Below the pieces are notes generated by a model, which was not told the DNA's origin, searched no databases, and worked only from the letters and a program-made list of their open reading frames with translations. This document shows, piece after piece, positions 22,451 to 24,238 of a DNA stretch of 24,238 bases. A program made the position numbers and the translations under genes. The stretch is taken from NCBI GenBank assembly GCA_949297565.1, contig CASFUI010000105.1:1-24238 (forward strand), given 5' to 3'. The stretch is from an uncultured Eubacteriales bacterium (GTDB lineage: Bacteria; Bacillota; Clostridia; Lachnospirales; Lachnospiraceae). The first letter of the stretch is position 1, and the number at the start of each line of letters is the position of its first letter.

Positions 22451-24238
22451 TTTATTATCTCCTTTATCTGAAATATTTTTACCATTTTTTTTGACACGCT
22501 TTCTGTCATGCCTGAAATCATATATCTTGAAAAAATTCAACCGCAGCGCGTTTGTAACTACACAGAAGCTTGACAGACTCATCGCGGCAGCTCCAAACAT
22601 AGGGTTTAACTCCCAGCCGAAAAGATTTATCCAAACCCCCGCCGCGAGCGGAATTCCTATCACATTATAGAAAAATGCCCAGAACAGGTTTTCATGTATA
22701 TTTCTAAGCGTTGCACGGCTTAATCTTATAGCTGCCGGAACATCTCTCAAACGGCTTTTCATAAGAACAATGTCAGCAGCGTCAATCGCAATATCCGTTC
22801 CTGCCCCGATTGCAATTCCGATGTCAGCTCTTGTGAGCGCCGGTGCGTCATTAATACCGTCACCAACCATTGCGACCTTCCCTTCCTGTTTCAGCCTGCG
22901 GATTACCGCCTCTTTTCCGTCAGGAAGCACACCTGCAATAACCTCGTCAACTCCCGCCTGCCTGCCTATCGCCCTTGCAGTTCTCTCATTGTCTCCGGTC
23001 AGCATTACAACACGTATACCCATGTTGTGAAGCTCCCTTATCGCCTCAGGACTGTCCTCCTTAATCACGTCTGCAACGGCAATAATACCAAGAAGTGTGT
23101 TTTCCTCTGCAAAAAGCAATGGCGTCTTTCCCTCTTCGGCAAGCTTTTCCGCCTTTTGCCTTATATCATCCGTCACCTCCACAAGATTTCCTATAAATTT
23201 AAGGCTTCCTCCTGTCAGTTTACTTCCGTTTAGATAAGCTGTCAATCCGTTGCCTGCAAGCGCCTTAAAATTTTCGACCTCAGGTTTTTTATCAAATATT
23301 TCCGGTGCCTCGCTCTTAACATAATCTAAAACCGCTCTTGCAAGAGGGTGTTCTGAGCGGGCTTCCAGTGCCGCAGCCGCAGTCAGCAGTTTCGTCTCCT
23401 CAGACGTGCACACAATATCGGTAACCTTAGGCTCGCCGCTTGTTATAGTTCCTGTCTTGTCAAGCGCTACAATTTCAGTTTTTCCCGTCTCCTCAAGAGA
23501 GACCGCAGTCTTAAACAGCATACCGTTTTTTGCCCCAAGTCCGTTGCCTACCATTATCGCAACAGGCGTAGCAAGCCCAAGCGCACACGGACAGCTTATT
23601 ACAAGCACTGAAATTCCTCTCGCCAGAGCGTAACCCACACTTTGCCCGGCTATAAGCCATACTATTGTCGTTATAACAGCAATGGTTATAACTGCTGGAA
23701 CAAACACTCCTGAAACCTTATCCGCAATCTTTGCGATAGGCGCTTTCGTCGCCGCGGCATCACTCACCATCTGTATAATCTGTGACAACGTCGTATCCTC
23801 ACCGACTCTCGACGCTTCACATGTGAGAAAGCCTGACTGGTTAAGAGTTGCCGCTGAAACTGTGTCTCCCGGCTCCTTATCCGCCGGAATGCTCTCACCC
23901 GTGAGAGCCGACTCATTGACTGCGCTTGTTCCCTCAAGAACTACACCGTCAACCGGAATATTTTCTCCCGGTCTTACAACAAAAATATCACCCTTTCTCA
24001 CACTCTCAACAGATACCTTTACCTCCTGTCCGTCTCTTACAACAGTAGCTGTCTTTGGCGCAAGCTTCATAAGCCCCTTTATGGCGTCTGTCGTCTTTCC
24101 CTTAGAGTGAGCCTCAAGCATTTTGCCCACTGTAATCAGTGTTAAAATCATAGCCGCAGACTCAAAATAAAACTCATGCATATAATGCATTACAGCCTCG
24201 GCATTTCCCTTCATCTGTGCATCGGTCATTGCAAATAA
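22241..24238 (-). CDS. copA: CopA-type copper P1B-ATPase with C-terminal HMA domain, 5' end outside window
   Basis: The frame is open to the right edge. The ATG at 24229 is internal, because LFA precedes it in frame and the sequence starts in a middle transmembrane helix. Counting from that Met: actuator TGES (110-113), ion-binding SCPCALGLATP (Cys213, Cys215), phosphorylation DKTGT (257-261), SEHP with His294, then the hinge GDGINDAPAL and two final helices. The CPC motif with SEHP marks a Cu(I)-exporting P1B-1 ATPase of the cytoplasmic membrane. A 69-residue HMA domain with GMMCGHC (Cys605, Cys608) is fused at the end through a polar linker encoded by a stretch containing A8. The N-terminal HMA, if any, is not visible. 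Copper-responsive control (CsoR/CopY) would lie outside the window. Confidence 0.95.
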   Translation of the reverse strand, partial: LFAMTDAQMKGNAEAVMHYMHEFYFESAAMILTLITVGKMLEAHSKGKTTDAIKGLMKLAPKTATVVRDGQEVKVSVESVRKGDIFVVRPGENIPVDGVVLEGTSAVNESALTGESIPADKEPGDTVSAATLNQSGFLTCEASRVGEDTTLSQIIQMVSDAAATKAPIAKIADKVSGVFVPAVITIAVITTIVWLIAGQSVGYALARGISVLVISCPCALGLATPVAIMVGNGLGAKNGMLFKTAVSLEETGKTEIVALDKTGTITSGEPKVTDIVCTSEETKLLTAAAALEARSEHPLARAVLDYVKSEAPEIFDKKPEVENFKALAGNGLTAYLNGSKLTGGSLKFIGNLVEVTDDIRQKAEKLAEEGKTPLLFAEENTLLGIIAVADVIKEDSPEAIRELHNMGIRVVMLTGDNERTARAIGRQAGVDEVIAGVLPDGKEAVIRRLKQEGKVAMVGDGINDAPALTRADIGIAIGAGTDIAIDAADIVLMKSRLRDVPAAIRLSRATLRNIHENLFWAFFYNVIGIPLAAGVWINLFGWELNPMFGAAAMSLSSFCVVTNALRLNFFKIYDFRHDRKRVKKNGKNISDKGDNKMKKTIKIEGMMCGHCEARVKKALEALAQVDEAVVSHEAGTAVVTLNAEVDDSVLKDAVEAQDYKVNQIV
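22479..22492 (-). other. A8 slippery run with immediate -1 frame stop in copA
   Basis: The minus strand reads GTC then eight A (22485-22492), then TGGTAA. In the annotated frame this encodes V-K-K-N-G-K and continues into the HMA domain. Slippage by one base (-1 ribosomal shift, or a ninth A in the RNA) gives AAA TGG TAA and stops at 22479-22481. That stop lies 28 nt before the CopZ-like ATG. Confidence 0.5.

Noticed and set aside
24200..24238. ATG at 24229 as the true start of the copper ATPase
   Set aside because: The frame stays open upstream to the edge, and the protein would begin inside a central transmembrane helix, without the first helices. The gene is cut by the window.
1..24238. 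CRISPR array, tRNA/rRNA genes, insertion sequence or prophage
   Set aside because: No regularly spaced direct repeats, tRNA-like folds, transposase, integrase or phage genes were found. The window reads as ordinary chromosomal operons.

Overview
The window looks like chromosomal DNA of a low- to mid-GC anaerobic Firmicute, most likely a Lachnospiraceae-type Clostridium. This is inferred from strong GGAG/AGGAGG ribosome binding sites, AT-rich spacers, and relatives suggested by family recognition (PelF/PelG, CopA with an HMA domain, LmrC/D-type ABC pairs). No taxonomic marker gene is present.

Layout, left to right. Positions 2-1314 (plus strand) hold the 3' part of an Rrf2-family regulator, then a patatin-like phospholipase preceded by a possible tiny coupled ORF. 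A perfect 17-bp hairpin separates this from the convergent remainder, which is all on the minus strand. Positions 1477-15411 are one tightly packed 11-gene operon with a near-consensus promoter at 15448-15476. In transcription order it encodes: PqqD-like small protein; PelD-like c-di-GMP receptor with a degenerate SDR domain fused in front; PelE-like membrane-anchored helical protein; GT-C-like multi-spanning membrane protein; DUF2194-like anchored extracytoplasmic protein; PelF glycosyltransferase; PelG flippase-like transporter; DUF2304 small membrane protein; GT4 glycosyltransferase; GT2 glycosyltransferase; DUF4874/DUF4832 TIM-barrel-like protein. I read it as a divergent Gram-positive Pel-type exopolysaccharide system. 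PelF and PelG would make and export the chain, and PelD would gate it through c-di-GMP (its RxxD I-site is kept and its GGDEF active site lost). The usual PelA and the outer-membrane PelB/PelC are absent and other proteins stand in their place.

Positions 15490-19561 carry a two-gene heterodimeric ABC exporter with one degenerate ATP site, ended by a clear intrinsic terminator. Positions 19709-20959 carry an unrecognised membrane protein. Positions 20960-21468 have no gene but contain a dense set of inverted repeats. Positions 21469-21996 encode a small nitroreductase with a structured 5' leader. Positions 22241-24238 hold the 3' part of a CopA-type copper P-type ATPase that runs off the window. 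Its C-terminal CopZ-like HMA domain is preceded by an A8 homopolymer and by its own ribosome binding site and ATG.

The best candidates for something new are the composition of the Pel-like operon (a PqqD-like first gene, an SDR-PelD fusion, DUF2194 and DUF4874/4832 in place of PelA) and the CopA/CopZ junction.
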